A stretch of 64,000 bases of DNA from Agrilutibacter niabensis. Lineage in GTDB: Bacteria; Pseudomonadota; Gammaproteobacteria; Xanthomonadales; Xanthomonadaceae. A program made the translations under genes and the position numbers. Position 1 is the first letter of the stretch. Each line of letters begins with the position of its first letter. The notes under the pieces were generated by a model, which ran no database searches, was not told the origin of the DNA, and saw only the letters and a program-made list of their open reading frames with translations. Shown here one piece after another: positions 8,628-17,242 of this stretch. The DNA is taken from positions 186,001-250,000 of the forward strand of contig NZ_JBHSNJ010000013.1 of the NCBI RefSeq assembly GCF_042657165.1. Direction: 5' to 3'.

Positions 8628-11600
8628 CGCACGTCCTCGAGCGTGAATGGCTCGGCCTGCTCGACGGCGGCGAACACGCGGCGGGCGAGGCGGGCGAAGC
8701 GCGTCAGGCCGGCGGCATCACCGTCGACGAAGGGATCGCGGCCGCGCAACGCCATCTGCGTGGCCGGGCTGCGTTCGGCGCGCGTGCGCTCATCGCCGCA
8801 CCACTGCAGCGCGGCGGCGCGCAGGCCGCGTACTTCGTCGGCGGCGGCATGGAAGGCGTAGCCGCTTCGAGGCAGGAATGGCAGCGGCTCCACCAGCGCC
8901 TGTTCGTGCAGGGCGATCAGCGCCGCCAGTGCGGCCTGCGCCTCCTCGCGCGTCGCCAGCCGGCGCGGCACCAGCCTGGGGTCTTCGCCCTCCTTCTCGC
9001 GGTACAGCTCGTGCATCGGCAGCTGCAGCAGCGACGCCACCAGCCAGTCCAGGCCGTGGCGCAACACGAGGTTGCCGTGGCGGCCCTTCGCGCGCAGCGC
9101 CACGCGCAGCACGCGCGCGTCCGCGCCTTCGCCCTGCACGCCGGCCAGTGCGCCGCGCAGCACGTGCGCGCCGACCGGCTCGTCGACGGCGACACGGCGT
9201 TCCTCGCTGCCGAAGCCGGCCTCCAGCGCCAGGCGCGCGTACGGTGCCACTTCGTCGAGCAGGGCTTCGATCGCCGCGTGGCCATCGGCGCCGGGCGCCA
9301 GTTGCGCACGCGCGAGCAGGTGCCGCTGCAGCCGGTTCGCATCGGGCCGCGCACGTTGCTGCAGCCAGGCACGGAACGTCGCCTCGCGCAGGTGGTAGTG
9401 ATCCAATGCGTCGGGCGCGCCCAGCGGTTCGTGTTCGGCGAGCGGCGGTTCGTCCTCGGGCAGGCGCAGCCCGAGTCCGTCGCGCAGGTAGCTCGCATGT
9501 GGGCGCAACAGGGTGCTGCGCAGACGATCGATCGCGACCACGTCCCCGGCATCCGCCTGGGCAAGGTGCAGCGCCATCGGCGCGAACACCGGTTCGGAAC
9601 GCAGCGACAGCGGCGTCTCCGCGGCATCGCGCCAGCGTGCATCGAAACTGAAGCGGCGCGGCTCGCGGGCCTCGCCATCGGCGGATGTTTCACCGACGTG
9701 CGTGGCGCCGAACGCCGCCGGCGAGAACGGCTGCAGCGCATGGCGCTCCACCAGCGTCTCGCGCACCGCCTTGCGCGCCGCTTCGTCCTCGACGTGGTGG
9801 CAGTCGACCGCGACATCGAGCAGTTCGGCGACCAGCGCCGAGGGCTCGCGGCGCGAATTGTCGCGCGGGTCCTGGCCACACCAGCTCAGGTACAGCACGC
9901 GGCCGGCGGAGGCGAACAGCTGCAGGAACAGGTAGCGATCGGCATCGCGCCGCGACGGGTCGCCGACGCGGCGCTGGCGCGTGGCGAGTTCGCGCGCGAG
10001 CAGGTTGACGCTGTCGCGGGTGTCGCGCGCGGGGAACGCCGCCTCGTCCATTCCGAGCAGGCAGATCACCTGGAACGGGATCAGGCGCATCGGCACCATG
10101 CGTCCGAAACAGACGCCGCCGGACAGGAACGGCGCGCGCGCATCGCTGGCGGTCAGTTCGCGGCGGAAGTGGTCGAGCACCACCGCGTGTTCGACCGGCG
10201 CCTGGAAGCGCGCCAGCGCGGCGCCATGCGCGAAGGCGGCGATGGCCTGGCGCAGCGCCTTCAATGCGATCGCATCGTCTTCGTTGTCGCGCGCGAACAG
10301 CGCGTCCAGCACGTCGTCCAGCTCGCGCGCCCACGCCGTGGGCGGCTTGGGTTCGGTCAGGCGTGCGCCGGTGCGGCGCAGCAGTTCGAGCAGGCGCACC
10401 AGGCCGTCGAGCGCGGTGGTGGCCTGGCCTTCCAGTTCCGGCCACGGCGCGACGCCAGCGATGTCGTCGTCAGCGCCCGCGGCATAGCCGAGCAGCAGGC
10501 GATCCAGCGCGAATTCGAAGGTATAGGCCGATTCGTCCCGCGCACCGTGGCGCGCGCGGTCGGCGCCATCCAGGCCCCAGCGTGCGCCGGCGGCATCGAG
10601 CCAGTCCTGGAGCGCGCCGCGTTCGTTGTCGTCGATGTCGAAGCGCGCGGCGATCGCGGGCACCGCGAGCAGGTCGAGCACGTCGGTGACGGTGAGCGCG
10701 CGCAACGGCAGGTCGAGCAGGCGCAGGAAGGCGGCGGCCAGTGGCGTGCTCGCCAGCGGGCTGGTGTCGGCGATGGTGTAGGGGATCTCGCGGTCGCTGC
10801 CGAGCGCGCCGCCGAACACCGCTTCGATGTGCGGTGCATAGGCGTCGATGTCCGGCGCGAGCACGGCGATGTCGCGCGGCTGCAGGCGCTCGCCGTCGCC
10901 TGGCGCTTCGGCTTCGAGCAGGGCGCGCAGCTGGTCGTGCAGCACCTGCACTTCGCGCAGGCGCGTGTGGCAGGCATGCAACTGCAGGCTGGCATCGCTT
11001 CGGTCGACCACCGCGCGCGGCCACGGCGAGGCCGCGCCGTGCGGACGGCTGCGGAAGTCGACGTTGTCGAGCACGTCGCGTTGCAGGCGGCCCAGCAGGG
11101 TGGTGTCGCCGGGCTGCGAATGCGGCGCGAGCTCGAAGGCCGTGGGCACCGATTCGCCGCCGACCAGGCCGGCGACGAAATCGCGCCCGGCCTGGCCCCA
11201 CGAGGCCAGCAGCGGGTTGGGGGCGTGTGCGCCGTCGTCCAGGCCATCGCCGCCGAGGAACGCGTCGTCATCGGCCGGCACATAGCCGGGCCAGCGCTCG
11301 AGGTCGCCCCAGAACGCGCGCGCCGGCGTATGCAGGAAGAAATGCTGCGTGCCGACTCTCGCCTGACTGGCGATCACCTGCAGCACGTCGGGCGAGATGT
11401 TCTGGCAGGCGAACACGAACAGGCGCGGCGGCAGGCCCACGGGCTTGCCGGCATCGGATGCGCCCACGCGGCGCAGGTAATCGTCGATGCGGCGCGCGCG
11501 ATGCGGGCGATCGCGCGCGACGCGGCGCCACAGCGCGGCCTGCCAGTCGTCGGCGCCGGCACGCGGTCGCGAATGGCGTTCCCAGTCGAGCAGCCAGTCG

Positions 11601-12031
11601 CGACGCCAGGCCTGGTACTTCTCGTAGGTCTCGGCCAGTGCGTTGGCCAGCGACCACGGCTTGAGCGGATCGCCGCCGGAAAGAAAGCCCGCCAGCGCGG
11701 AGGGCGGCGCGGCGCCGAGCTCGCGCAGCAGGTGCCAGCGCAACGTTTCGGGTGCGAGGCGGTCGGCCTCGGGCGCCGGGCCGAGGTTGTGGTCCAGGGC
11801 GAAATCGACGAATTCGCCCGGGGTGAGGAATTTCAGGTTGGCGCAGATCCCCAGCCGCTCGGCCAGCACCTGCTGCAGCCAGCGTCGCATCGAGAACTGC
11901 GGCACCAGCACCACGTCGGGCCGCAGCCAGTCACCGTCGGCGGGCAGTTTCGCTACTTCCGCCGCCAGCAACCCCGCGAGCACGTCGAGTGCATTGGAGT
12001 GGTAGAGGCGGAAGTCGGGCGCGATCGGCAT
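8624..12031 (-). CDS. recC: Exodeoxyribonuclease V subunit RecC (Chi recognition)
   Basis: The gamma subunit of RecBCD, a catalytically dead helicase fold that splits the duplex and reads Chi. About 1135 aa. Typical RecC features are the N-terminal LYHSNALDVLAGLLA, VLVPQFSMRRWLQQVLAERLGICANL, an HACHTRLREVQVLHDQLR segment, and the GMVPMRLIPFQVICLLGMDEAAFPR-like core region. Two ATGs are possible, 12031 (MPIAPDFR) and 12040 (MHAMP); neither has a strong ribosome site. Longer N-termini run into the palindromic repeat and are rejected. It is the first gene of the recCBD operon. Confidence 0.95.
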   Translation of the reverse strand: MPIAPDFRLYHSNALDVLAGLLAAEVAKLPADGDWLRPDVVLVPQFSMRRWLQQVLAERLGICANLKFLTPGEFVDFALDHNLGPAPEADRLAPETLRWHLLRELGAAPPSALAGFLSGGDPLKPWSLANALAETYEKYQAWRRDWLLDWERHSRPRAGADDWQAALWRRVARDRPHRARRIDDYLRRVGASDAGKPVGLPPRLFVFACQNISPDVLQVIASQARVGTQHFFLHTPARAFWGDLERWPGYVPADDDAFLGGDGLDDGAHAPNPLLASWGQAGRDFVAGLVGGESVPTAFELAPHSQPGDTTLLGRLQRDVLDNVDFRSRPHGAASPWPRAVVDRSDASLQLHACHTRLREVQVLHDQLRALLEAEAPGDGERLQPRDIAVLAPDIDAYAPHIEAVFGGALGSDREIPYTIADTSPLASTPLAAAFLRLLDLPLRALTVTDVLDLLAVPAIAARFDIDDNERGALQDWLDAAGARWGLDGADRARHGARDESAYTFEFALDRLLLGYAAGADDDIAGVAPWPELEGQATTALDGLVRLLELLRRTGARLTEPKPPTAWARELDDVLDALFARDNEDDAIALKALRQAIAAFAHGAALARFQAPVEHAVVLDHFRRELTASDARAPFLSGGVCFGRMVPMRLIPFQVICLLGMDEAAFPARDTRDSVNLLARELATRQRRVGDPSRRDADRYLFLQLFASAGRVLYLSWCGQDPRDNSRREPSALVAELLDVAVDCHHVEDEAARKAVRETLVERHALQPFSPAAFGATHVGETSADGEAREPRRFSFDARWRDAAETPLSLRSEPVFAPMALHLAQADAGDVVAIDRLRSTLLRPHASYLRDGLGLRLPEDEPPLAEHEPLGAPDALDHYHLREATFRAWLQQRARPDANRLQRHLLARAQLAPGADGHAAIEALLDEVAPYARLALEAGFGSEERRVAVDEPVGAHVLRGALAGVQGEGADARVLRVALRAKGRHGNLVLRHGLDWLVASLLQLPMHELYREKEGEDPRLVPRRLATREEAQAALAALIALHEQALVEPLPFLPRSGYAFHAAADEVRGLRAAALQWCGDERTRAERSPATQMALRGRDPFVDGDAAGLTRFARLARRVFAAVEQAEPFTLEDVR

Positions 12032-12097
12032 TGCGTGCATCTTGCCGGATGGGGGTCGCAAAGAACGAGATTGGCCCGGATCGCCAAGTCGGGATGA

Positions 12098-12263
12098 CGC
12101 TTCTCCCCGCACGCGGGGAGAAGCTGCCCGCAGGGCTGATGAGGGGAGGCGCGCGCAGCGAGCCGGTGCGGGTTGGTCCGAAGGCAATGCAACAGCTCGC
12201 TCGCTGCGCTCGCCCCTCACCCGCCTTCGGCACCCTCTCCCCGCGAGCGGGGAGAGGGGATTC
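12098..12263. repeat. Interspersed palindromic intergenic repeat, copy 2 (two inverted halves)
   Basis: The 356-nt gap between recC and mlaF holds this element and nothing else I can support. The hairpin CTTCTCCCCGC/GCGGGGAGAAG (12100-12123) is followed by a module that is the reverse complement of the copy at 125-180. A second hairpin, CCTCTCCCC with GGGGAGAGG (about 12234-12260), closes the element. The two halves face each other. Any promoters for the divergent recC and mlaF genes must lie in or beside it. Confidence 0.7.
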
Positions 12264-12396
12264 ATCGAGGCGGCGTGCGCGTGACGTGCTGCCCGTCTGC
12301 GACAATGCGCGCCGCCATCTCCCATTCAGCCCCGCACCGCCATCCTTGCGCGCGTTTTTGTCCGCGCGCGACGCCCCCTTCCTGATCCCCTTCGGC

Positions 12397-13191
12397 ATGA
12401 CTGACGCCTCGCCCATCGTCCGCATCGACCACCTCCGCCTCGACCGGGGCGGACGGACCGTGCTGCGCGACATCAACCTGATGGTGCCGCGCGGCAGCAT
12501 CGTGGCGGTGCTGGGCCCCTCGGGCTGCGGCAAGTCGACGCTGCTGGCCGCCCTGACCGGCGAACTGCCGGCGGCCGCGGGCTCGGTGCAGGTGCTCGGC
12601 CAGGAGGTGCCGCGCTCGCAGCGCGCCTTGCTGGAGATGCGCAAGGGCATCGGCGTGCTGCTGCAGGGCAACGGCCTGCTCACCGACCTCACCGCGGCGG
12701 AGAACGTGGCGCTGCCCCTGCGCATGCATACCCGGCTGCCCGCCGCGGTGATCCGCCGCCTGGTGCTGATGAAGCTGCACGCCGTCGGCCTGCGTGCCGC
12801 CGCCGATGCCTATCCGCGCGAACTCTCCGGTGGCATGGCGCGTCGCGTCGCGCTGGCGCGCGCCCTGGCGCTGGATCCGCCGCTGATGATCTACGACGAA
12901 CCGCTGACCGGCCTCGACCCGATCGCCAGCGGCGTGGTCATGAGCCTGGTGCGCGGCCTCAACGACACCCTCGGCCTGACCAGCATCGTGGTGACCCACC
13001 ACGTGCACGAGACGCTGCCGATCGCCGACCACGCCGTGATGATCGCCAATGGCGGCATCGTGTTCGCGGGCACGCCCGCGGAGCTGCAGGCGAGCCGCGA
13101 TCCGCTGATCCGCCAGTTCCTCGATGGCCAGCCGGACGGACCGATTCCCTTCGAAGGCCGCGCCTTCACTTCGCAGACGGAGCCGGCCTGA
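12397..13191 (+). CDS. mlaF: Mla phospholipid transport ATPase MlaF
   Basis: The cytoplasmic ATPase of the MlaFEDB inner-membrane complex, which keeps the outer membrane asymmetric by moving phospholipids between membranes. The 264-aa protein has Walker A GPSGCGKST, a Q-loop (GVLLQGNGLL), the ABC signature LSGGMARRVALARAL, Walker B LMIYDEPLTGLDP and the switch His in VVTHHVHE. The ATG at 12397 (MTDASPIVRIDHL) is the natural start; the open frame continues far upstream through the palindromic repeat. Its stop overlaps the mlaE start (TGATG). It is the first gene of mlaFEDCBA. Confidence 0.95.
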   Translation: MTDASPIVRIDHLRLDRGGRTVLRDINLMVPRGSIVAVLGPSGCGKSTLLAALTGELPAAAGSVQVLGQEVPRSQRALLEMRKGIGVLLQGNGLLTDLTAAENVALPLRMHTRLPAAVIRRLVLMKLHAVGLRAAADAYPRELSGGMARRVALARALALDPPLMIYDEPLTGLDPIASGVVMSLVRGLNDTLGLTSIVVTHHVHETLPIADHAVMIANGGIVFAGTPAELQASRDPLIRQFLDGQPDGPIPFEGRAFTSQTEPA

Positions 13192-13940
13192 TGCCGTTCG
13201 TTGCCGCCACGCGCGCCATTGGCCGCGCCGGACTGTTCACGTTCTCGGTACTGCGCGCGTCCAGGCCGACCGCCGACTTCTTCCGCGAGCTGGTGCGCGA
13301 GATCTACAAGATCGGCGCGCGCACGCTGCCGATCATCACCGTTGGCGGCGCCTTCGTCGGCCTGTCGGTGACCCTGCTGGGTTATCGTGCGCTCGACACC
13401 TACGGCGCGGCCAACCAGGTCAGCGCGATGCTCGGCCTGGGCATGTACCGCGAACTGGGGCCGGTGCTCACGGCGCTGCTGTTCATCGGTCGCGCCGGCT
13501 CGTCGATCGCGGCGGAACTGGGCCTGATGCGCGCCACCGACCAGATCACCGCGCTCGGGCTGATGGCGATCGATCCGATCGGCAAGGCGGTGGCACCGCG
13601 GTTCTGGGCCGCGCTGATCTGCATGCCGCTGCTGACCGGCTTCTTCTGCAGCCTGGCGATCAGCGCCGGCTACTTCGAAGCCGTGCACGTGATCGGCATC
13701 GACCAGGGCTTCTTCTGGCAGGTGCTCAAGGACAGCGTCGATTTCAGCGAAGACTTCCTGATGGCCTTCGTGAAGTCGGCGGTGTTCGGTGCGACCGCGG
13801 CGCTGGTCGCCGCGTATGTCGGCTTCCACGCCGAACCCACCATCGAGGGCACCTCGGTGGCGACGACGCAGGCGGTGGTCAACGCGTCGCTGCTGGTGCT
13901 GATGTTCAACTTCGTGATGTCCGCGTTGCTGTTTAGGTGA
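13191..13940 (+). CDS. mlaE: Mla phospholipid transport permease MlaE
   Basis: The integral-membrane permease of the Mla system, 249 aa. It contains the family hallmarks: an interfacial N-terminal helix (FRELVREIYKIGARTLPIIT), the GMYRELGPVLTALLFIGRAGSSIAAELG block that carries the cytoplasmic coupling helix, and several later membrane helices (about residues 140-165 and 195-249). The start is coupled to mlaF by a TGATG overlap, and it is followed after 6 nt by mlaD. Confidence 0.95.
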   Translation: MPFVAATRAIGRAGLFTFSVLRASRPTADFFRELVREIYKIGARTLPIITVGGAFVGLSVTLLGYRALDTYGAANQVSAMLGLGMYRELGPVLTALLFIGRAGSSIAAELGLMRATDQITALGLMAIDPIGKAVAPRFWAALICMPLLTGFFCSLAISAGYFEAVHVIGIDQGFFWQVLKDSVDFSEDFLMAFVKSAVFGATAALVAAYVGFHAEPTIEGTSVATTQAVVNASLLVLMFNFVMSALLFR

Positions 13941-13946
13941 ACCCTT

Positions 13947-14471
13947 ATGCGTAGCCCGAGAATCGAATTCGCCGTCGGCGCCTTCCTGTTGCTGGCCCTG
14001 GCCTCCGTGCTGGTGCTGGCCTTGGCGTCCACCAACCGCAACTGGGGCTTCGGCAGCGACAGCTACCAGCTGAAGGCGCGCTTCACCTCGATCGGCGCCC
14101 TGCGCCCGAACGCGCCGATCAAGATCGCCGGCGTCGCGGTCGGCAAGGTGGCCGATATTCAGGTCGACCCGGTTAAATACGACTCCGTGGTCACCCTGGC
14201 CATCGACAGCAAGTACAAGGACCTGCCCGGCGACACCTCCGCGGGCATCTTCACCAACGGCCTGCTGGGCGAGAGCTATATCGGCCTGTCGCCCGGCGGC
14301 GATCCCGAACCGCTCAAGCCCGGCGACGAGATCTTCCTGACCCAGCCCGCCGTCGACCTGATCCAACTGGTTGGCAAGTACATGTTCTCCGGTGGCAAAC
14401 CCGCCGATGCGGCGGCCAGCGACACCGGCGAAACCGAATCATCCGCCCCCACGGACGAGAAGCAACCATGA
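13947..14471 (+). CDS. mlaD: Mla MCE-domain lipid-binding protein MlaD
   Basis: Inner-membrane-anchored MCE protein that forms the hexameric periplasmic lipid pore on MlaE. The 174-aa protein has one N-terminal membrane helix (FAVGAFLLLALASVLVLALA) followed by the MCE domain (about 38-118) with LKARFTSIGALRPNAPIKIAGV and GLLGESYIGLSPGG. The C-terminal tail, about 30 residues, is acidic and low-complexity. An ATGA overlap couples it to mlaC. Confidence 0.95.
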   Translation: MRSPRIEFAVGAFLLLALASVLVLALASTNRNWGFGSDSYQLKARFTSIGALRPNAPIKIAGVAVGKVADIQVDPVKYDSVVTLAIDSKYKDLPGDTSAGIFTNGLLGESYIGLSPGGDPEPLKPGDEIFLTQPAVDLIQLVGKYMFSGGKPADAAASDTGETESSAPTDEKQP

Positions 14472-15139
14472 TGAAGACCCACCTGAAAAGCACGACGATG
14501 TCCCTCGCCCTGGCCGCGGCTTTCGTCGCGGCGAGCCCCGCCGTGTTCGCCCAGGGCGCCGCGCAGGCCACTGCCGCCACCAAGGCGGGCACGCCCAGCA
14601 GGATGGTGCTCGACAACAGCACCCGCATCCTGACCACGCTGGAAACGCGCCGCGCCGAGTTCACCAAGAACCGCGCCGCGCTGCGCCAGTTCGTGTCGGG
14701 CGAGTTCAACGCGATGTTCGACCGCGACTACGCCGCGCGCCTGGTGCTGGGCGTGCATGGCCGCGGCGCGTCCGACGCCGACGTCAAGCTGTTCGCCGAC
14801 GCGCTCGCCGACAGCCTGATGTCGCGCTACGGCTCCTCGCTGCTCGACTTCAACACCAAGCTCAAGGTGCGGGTGAAGTCGGAAACCTCGCTGCCCAACG
14901 GCCGCGGCGTGCGCGTGTCCAGCGAGTTCCTGCGCCAGGGCGGCGAGCCGGTTCCGGTCGACTACTTCATGCGCAACACCGGCGCCGGCTGGAAGGTGTT
15001 CGACGTGATGGTCGAAGGCGTGAGCTTCGTGCAGACCTTCCGCAACCAGTTCGACGGTCCGCTCAACCGCAAGTCGATTCCGCAGGTCGCCGCCGACCTC
15101 AAGGCCGGCAAGCTGCAGGCCGAGGCCAGCACCGACTGA
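14468..15139 (+). CDS. mlaC: Mla periplasmic phospholipid carrier MlaC
   Basis: Soluble periplasmic shuttle that carries phospholipid between the outer-membrane MlaA-porin complex and MlaD. The 223-aa protein has a cleavable signal (MMKTHLKSTTMSLALAAAFV, cleavage near VFAQ), followed by the MlaC/Ttg2D fold with the characteristic VMVEGVSFVQTFRNQFDG segment near the end. It overlaps mlaD by 4 nt (ATGA). A second ATG lies at 14471 and is equally possible. Confidence 0.94.
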   Translation: MMKTHLKSTTMSLALAAAFVAASPAVFAQGAAQATAATKAGTPSRMVLDNSTRILTTLETRRAEFTKNRAALRQFVSGEFNAMFDRDYAARLVLGVHGRGASDADVKLFADALADSLMSRYGSSLLDFNTKLKVRVKSETSLPNGRGVRVSSEFLRQGGEPVPVDYFMRNTGAGWKVFDVMVEGVSFVQTFRNQFDGPLNRKSIPQVAADLKAGKLQAEASTD

Positions 15140-15210
15140 GCCGCGCCATTGCATGGCGGCCTACGGGCCGCCATCGCGCCACCGCCAGCATTGCCCCCAC
15201 GAACCGCACG

Positions 15211-15489
15211 ATGACCGCCACCTGCACCCGCCACGACGACACCCTCGCCTTTGCCGGCACGCTCGATCGCGCCGCCGTGGGCGGGTTGTGGCCGCAACTG
15301 CAGGCCCAGATCGGGGGCGTCCGCCGCTTCGATCTGTCCGCGGTGGCGAGCGTCGACAGCGCGGGACTGGCGCTGCTCGCGGAACTGGCCGCGATGGCCG
15401 GCGGCGTGAGCGTCAAAGGCCGTCCAGCGGGCCTCGATGAGCTGCGCGCCGCGTATCGTCTTCAGGACGATCTTTCCTTCTCAGCCTGA
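15211..15489 (+). CDS. mlaB: STAS-domain protein MlaB
   Basis: A 92-aa cytoplasmic STAS-domain protein that binds MlaF and stabilises the transporter. The conserved STAS segment FDLSAVASVDSAGLALLAEL contains the Asp-Ser pair that in related anti-sigma-factor antagonists is the phosphorylation region. The start ATG at 15211 lies 71 nt after mlaC, without overlap. Its size and position inside the mla operon leave little doubt despite low sequence conservation in the family. Confidence 0.9.
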   Translation: MTATCTRHDDTLAFAGTLDRAAVGGLWPQLQAQIGGVRRFDLSAVASVDSAGLALLAELAAMAGGVSVKGRPAGLDELRAAYRLQDDLSFSA

Positions 15490-15551
15490 TTTCCTGCCGC
15501 CCCGTTTGCGGTAGCGTTGCCTTGCTGCCCCTCCCCTGGACTGCACCCCCC

Positions 15552-16694
15552 ATGCGTTCGAACGGACTCCGCCTCGCCCTGGCCCTGTTGCTGGCTCCCG
15601 CTACCGTCTGCGCGCAGACGCCGGCGCCGGCCGCGCCGACCCCGGAGCAAGCGGACACCGCAGATGCCGCCGTGACGTCGGCTGACGCCGGCCAGACCCC
15701 CACCGAAACGGCCGTGTCCGCTGACACCGCCGCAGTGGCGGACCCTGCGGTGGAGCAGGTCCCGACGACGCAGGTTGCGGCGGACCAGCAACCGCCCGCC
15801 GAAGCCGCGCCCGCCCAACCTGGCACGGCGATGGCCGGGGAGACCGCCCCGGCGCCGGCGGAGATTCCGGTCGCGGCCACCGCCGACGGCGCGACGCCCC
15901 AGACCGAAGCCGAACAGGCGTTCAACGATATCTACGGCACGCAGGACTACGACCCCGTCGCCGATCCCACCCTGCCCGATGCCGCGGTGATGCCCGTCGC
16001 GTTCGATCCGTGGGAGGGCTACAACCGCCGCATGCACCGCTTCAACAACGCGGTCGACCGCACCGTCGCGCAGCCGCTCGCACGTGGTTACGTGAAGGCG
16101 GTGCCGCGTCCGGTGCGCCTGGGCGTAAGCAATTTCTTCAACAACCTCGGCCAGCCGCTGACCATGGTCAACAGCCTGCTGCAGGGCAAGGGCAAGCAGG
16201 CCGGGCAGGCGCTGGGACGCTTCCTGCTCAACTCGACTTTCGGCATCGGCGGCATCTTCGATCCGGCGTCGCGCGCGCAACTGCCGAAGAAGAGCGAGGA
16301 CTTCGGCCAGACCCTCGGGGTGTGGGGCTGGAAGCGCTCGCGTTACTTCGAGCTGCCGCTGTTTGGTCCGCGCACCGTGCGCGACGTGTTCGGCATGGCC
16401 GGCGACTCGCCGTTGAGCCCGTTGCGCGGGATTGAAGCGGACCGGGTCCGCATCCCGTTGCAGGGCGTGCAGCTGGTGGACGTGCGCGCGCAACTGCTGG
16501 CGACCGATTCGCTGCGCGAAGGCGCGGAGGACGACTACGCGCTGGTGCGCGATGCGTGGTCGCAGCGCCGCGATTACCAGATCTTCGGCGACCGCAGCAG
16601 CGACCAGGGCCTCCCCGACTACCTGCGCGAAGGCGATGACCAGCGGATCGTGCCGGTGGATGCCATGCCCGTGCTGCGGCCGGACGGCAACTGA
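15552..16694 (+). CDS. mlaA: MlaA (VacJ) outer-membrane phospholipid extraction protein with long acidic N-terminal extension
   Basis: Outer-membrane component of the Mla pathway that removes mislocalised phospholipid from the outer leaflet. The 380-aa protein starts with a signal peptide (MRSNGLRLALALLLAPATVCA). The site ATVCAQ is a poor lipobox, so lipidation is uncertain. Residues about 23-130 are an Ala/Pro/Thr/Glu low-complexity stretch. The MlaA domain follows, with FDPWEGYNRRMHRFNNAVD, VSNFFNNLGQPLTMVNSLLQ, LLNSTFGIGGIFDPAS and FGQTLGVWGW. The extension makes it well over 100 residues longer than the E. coli protein. The gene closes the mlaFEDCBA operon. A tandem repeat array starts 12 nt after the stop. 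Confidence 0.94.
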   Translation: MRSNGLRLALALLLAPATVCAQTPAPAAPTPEQADTADAAVTSADAGQTPTETAVSADTAAVADPAVEQVPTTQVAADQQPPAEAAPAQPGTAMAGETAPAPAEIPVAATADGATPQTEAEQAFNDIYGTQDYDPVADPTLPDAAVMPVAFDPWEGYNRRMHRFNNAVDRTVAQPLARGYVKAVPRPVRLGVSNFFNNLGQPLTMVNSLLQGKGKQAGQALGRFLLNSTFGIGGIFDPASRAQLPKKSEDFGQTLGVWGWKRSRYFELPLFGPRTVRDVFGMAGDSPLSPLRGIEADRVRIPLQGVQLVDVRAQLLATDSLREGAEDDYALVRDAWSQRRDYQIFGDRSSDQGLPDYLREGDDQRIVPVDAMPVLRPDGN

Positions 16695-16706
16695 GTCATC
16701 GCACAA

Positions 16707-17242
16707 GGCCGGCCCGCGATGAGCTCCGAGCGCCAGCGTCAACGATGCCGCGCCGGCGGCTGATGGAAAGGACGCACCAACGCCCTGCGTTACGCGTTAC
16801 CCGATCCCCAGCGCCCGCACGATGCTCGCCGCCGCCTCGCGGCCGGCCCGCGATAGACCAGGAGCGCCAGCGTCAACGATGCCGCGCCGGCGGCTGATGG
16901 AAAGGACGCACCAACGCCCTGCGCTACGCGTTACCCGATCCCCAGCGCCCGCACGATGCTCGCCGCCGCCTCGCGGCCGGCCCGCGATGAGCTCCGAGCG
17001 CCAGCGTCAACGATGCCGCGCCGGCGGCTGATGGAAAGGACGCACCAACGCCCTGCGTCGCGTGTTACCCGATCCCCAGCGCCCGCACGATGCTCGCCGC
17101 CGCCTCGCGGCCGGCCCGCGATGAGCTCCGAGCGCCAGCGTCAACGATGCCGCGCCGGCGGCTGATGGAAAGGACGCACCAACGCCCTGCGTCGCGCGTT
17201 ACCCGATCCCCAGCGCCCGCACGATGCTCGCCGCCGCCTCGC
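16707..17242. repeat. Four tandem copies of a 134-bp unit covering the 3' end of gltD
   Basis: Copies start at 16707, 16841, 16975 and 17109, each exactly 134 bp, beginning GGCCGGCCCGCGAT. The last copy contains the real gltD stop (17199-17201) and the last 14 or so codons; the three others repeat this coding end plus 90 bp of downstream sequence. Copies differ at few bases, mainly a 7-bp block in copy 2 and the few bases before the TTAC of the stop. The array fills the gap between the convergent mlaA and gltD genes. Small open frames within it are by-products of the repetition. Confidence 0.97.

Noticed and set aside
8849..12097. 1082-codon open frame on the plus strand opposite recC
   Set aside because: It is an antisense shadow: the minus strand encodes RecC with its known motifs and is coupled to recB. 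The plus-strand product is Arg/Ala/Gln-rich without domains.
16707..17242. CRISPR array
   Set aside because: Units are contiguous 134-bp copies without spacers, and there are no cas genes.
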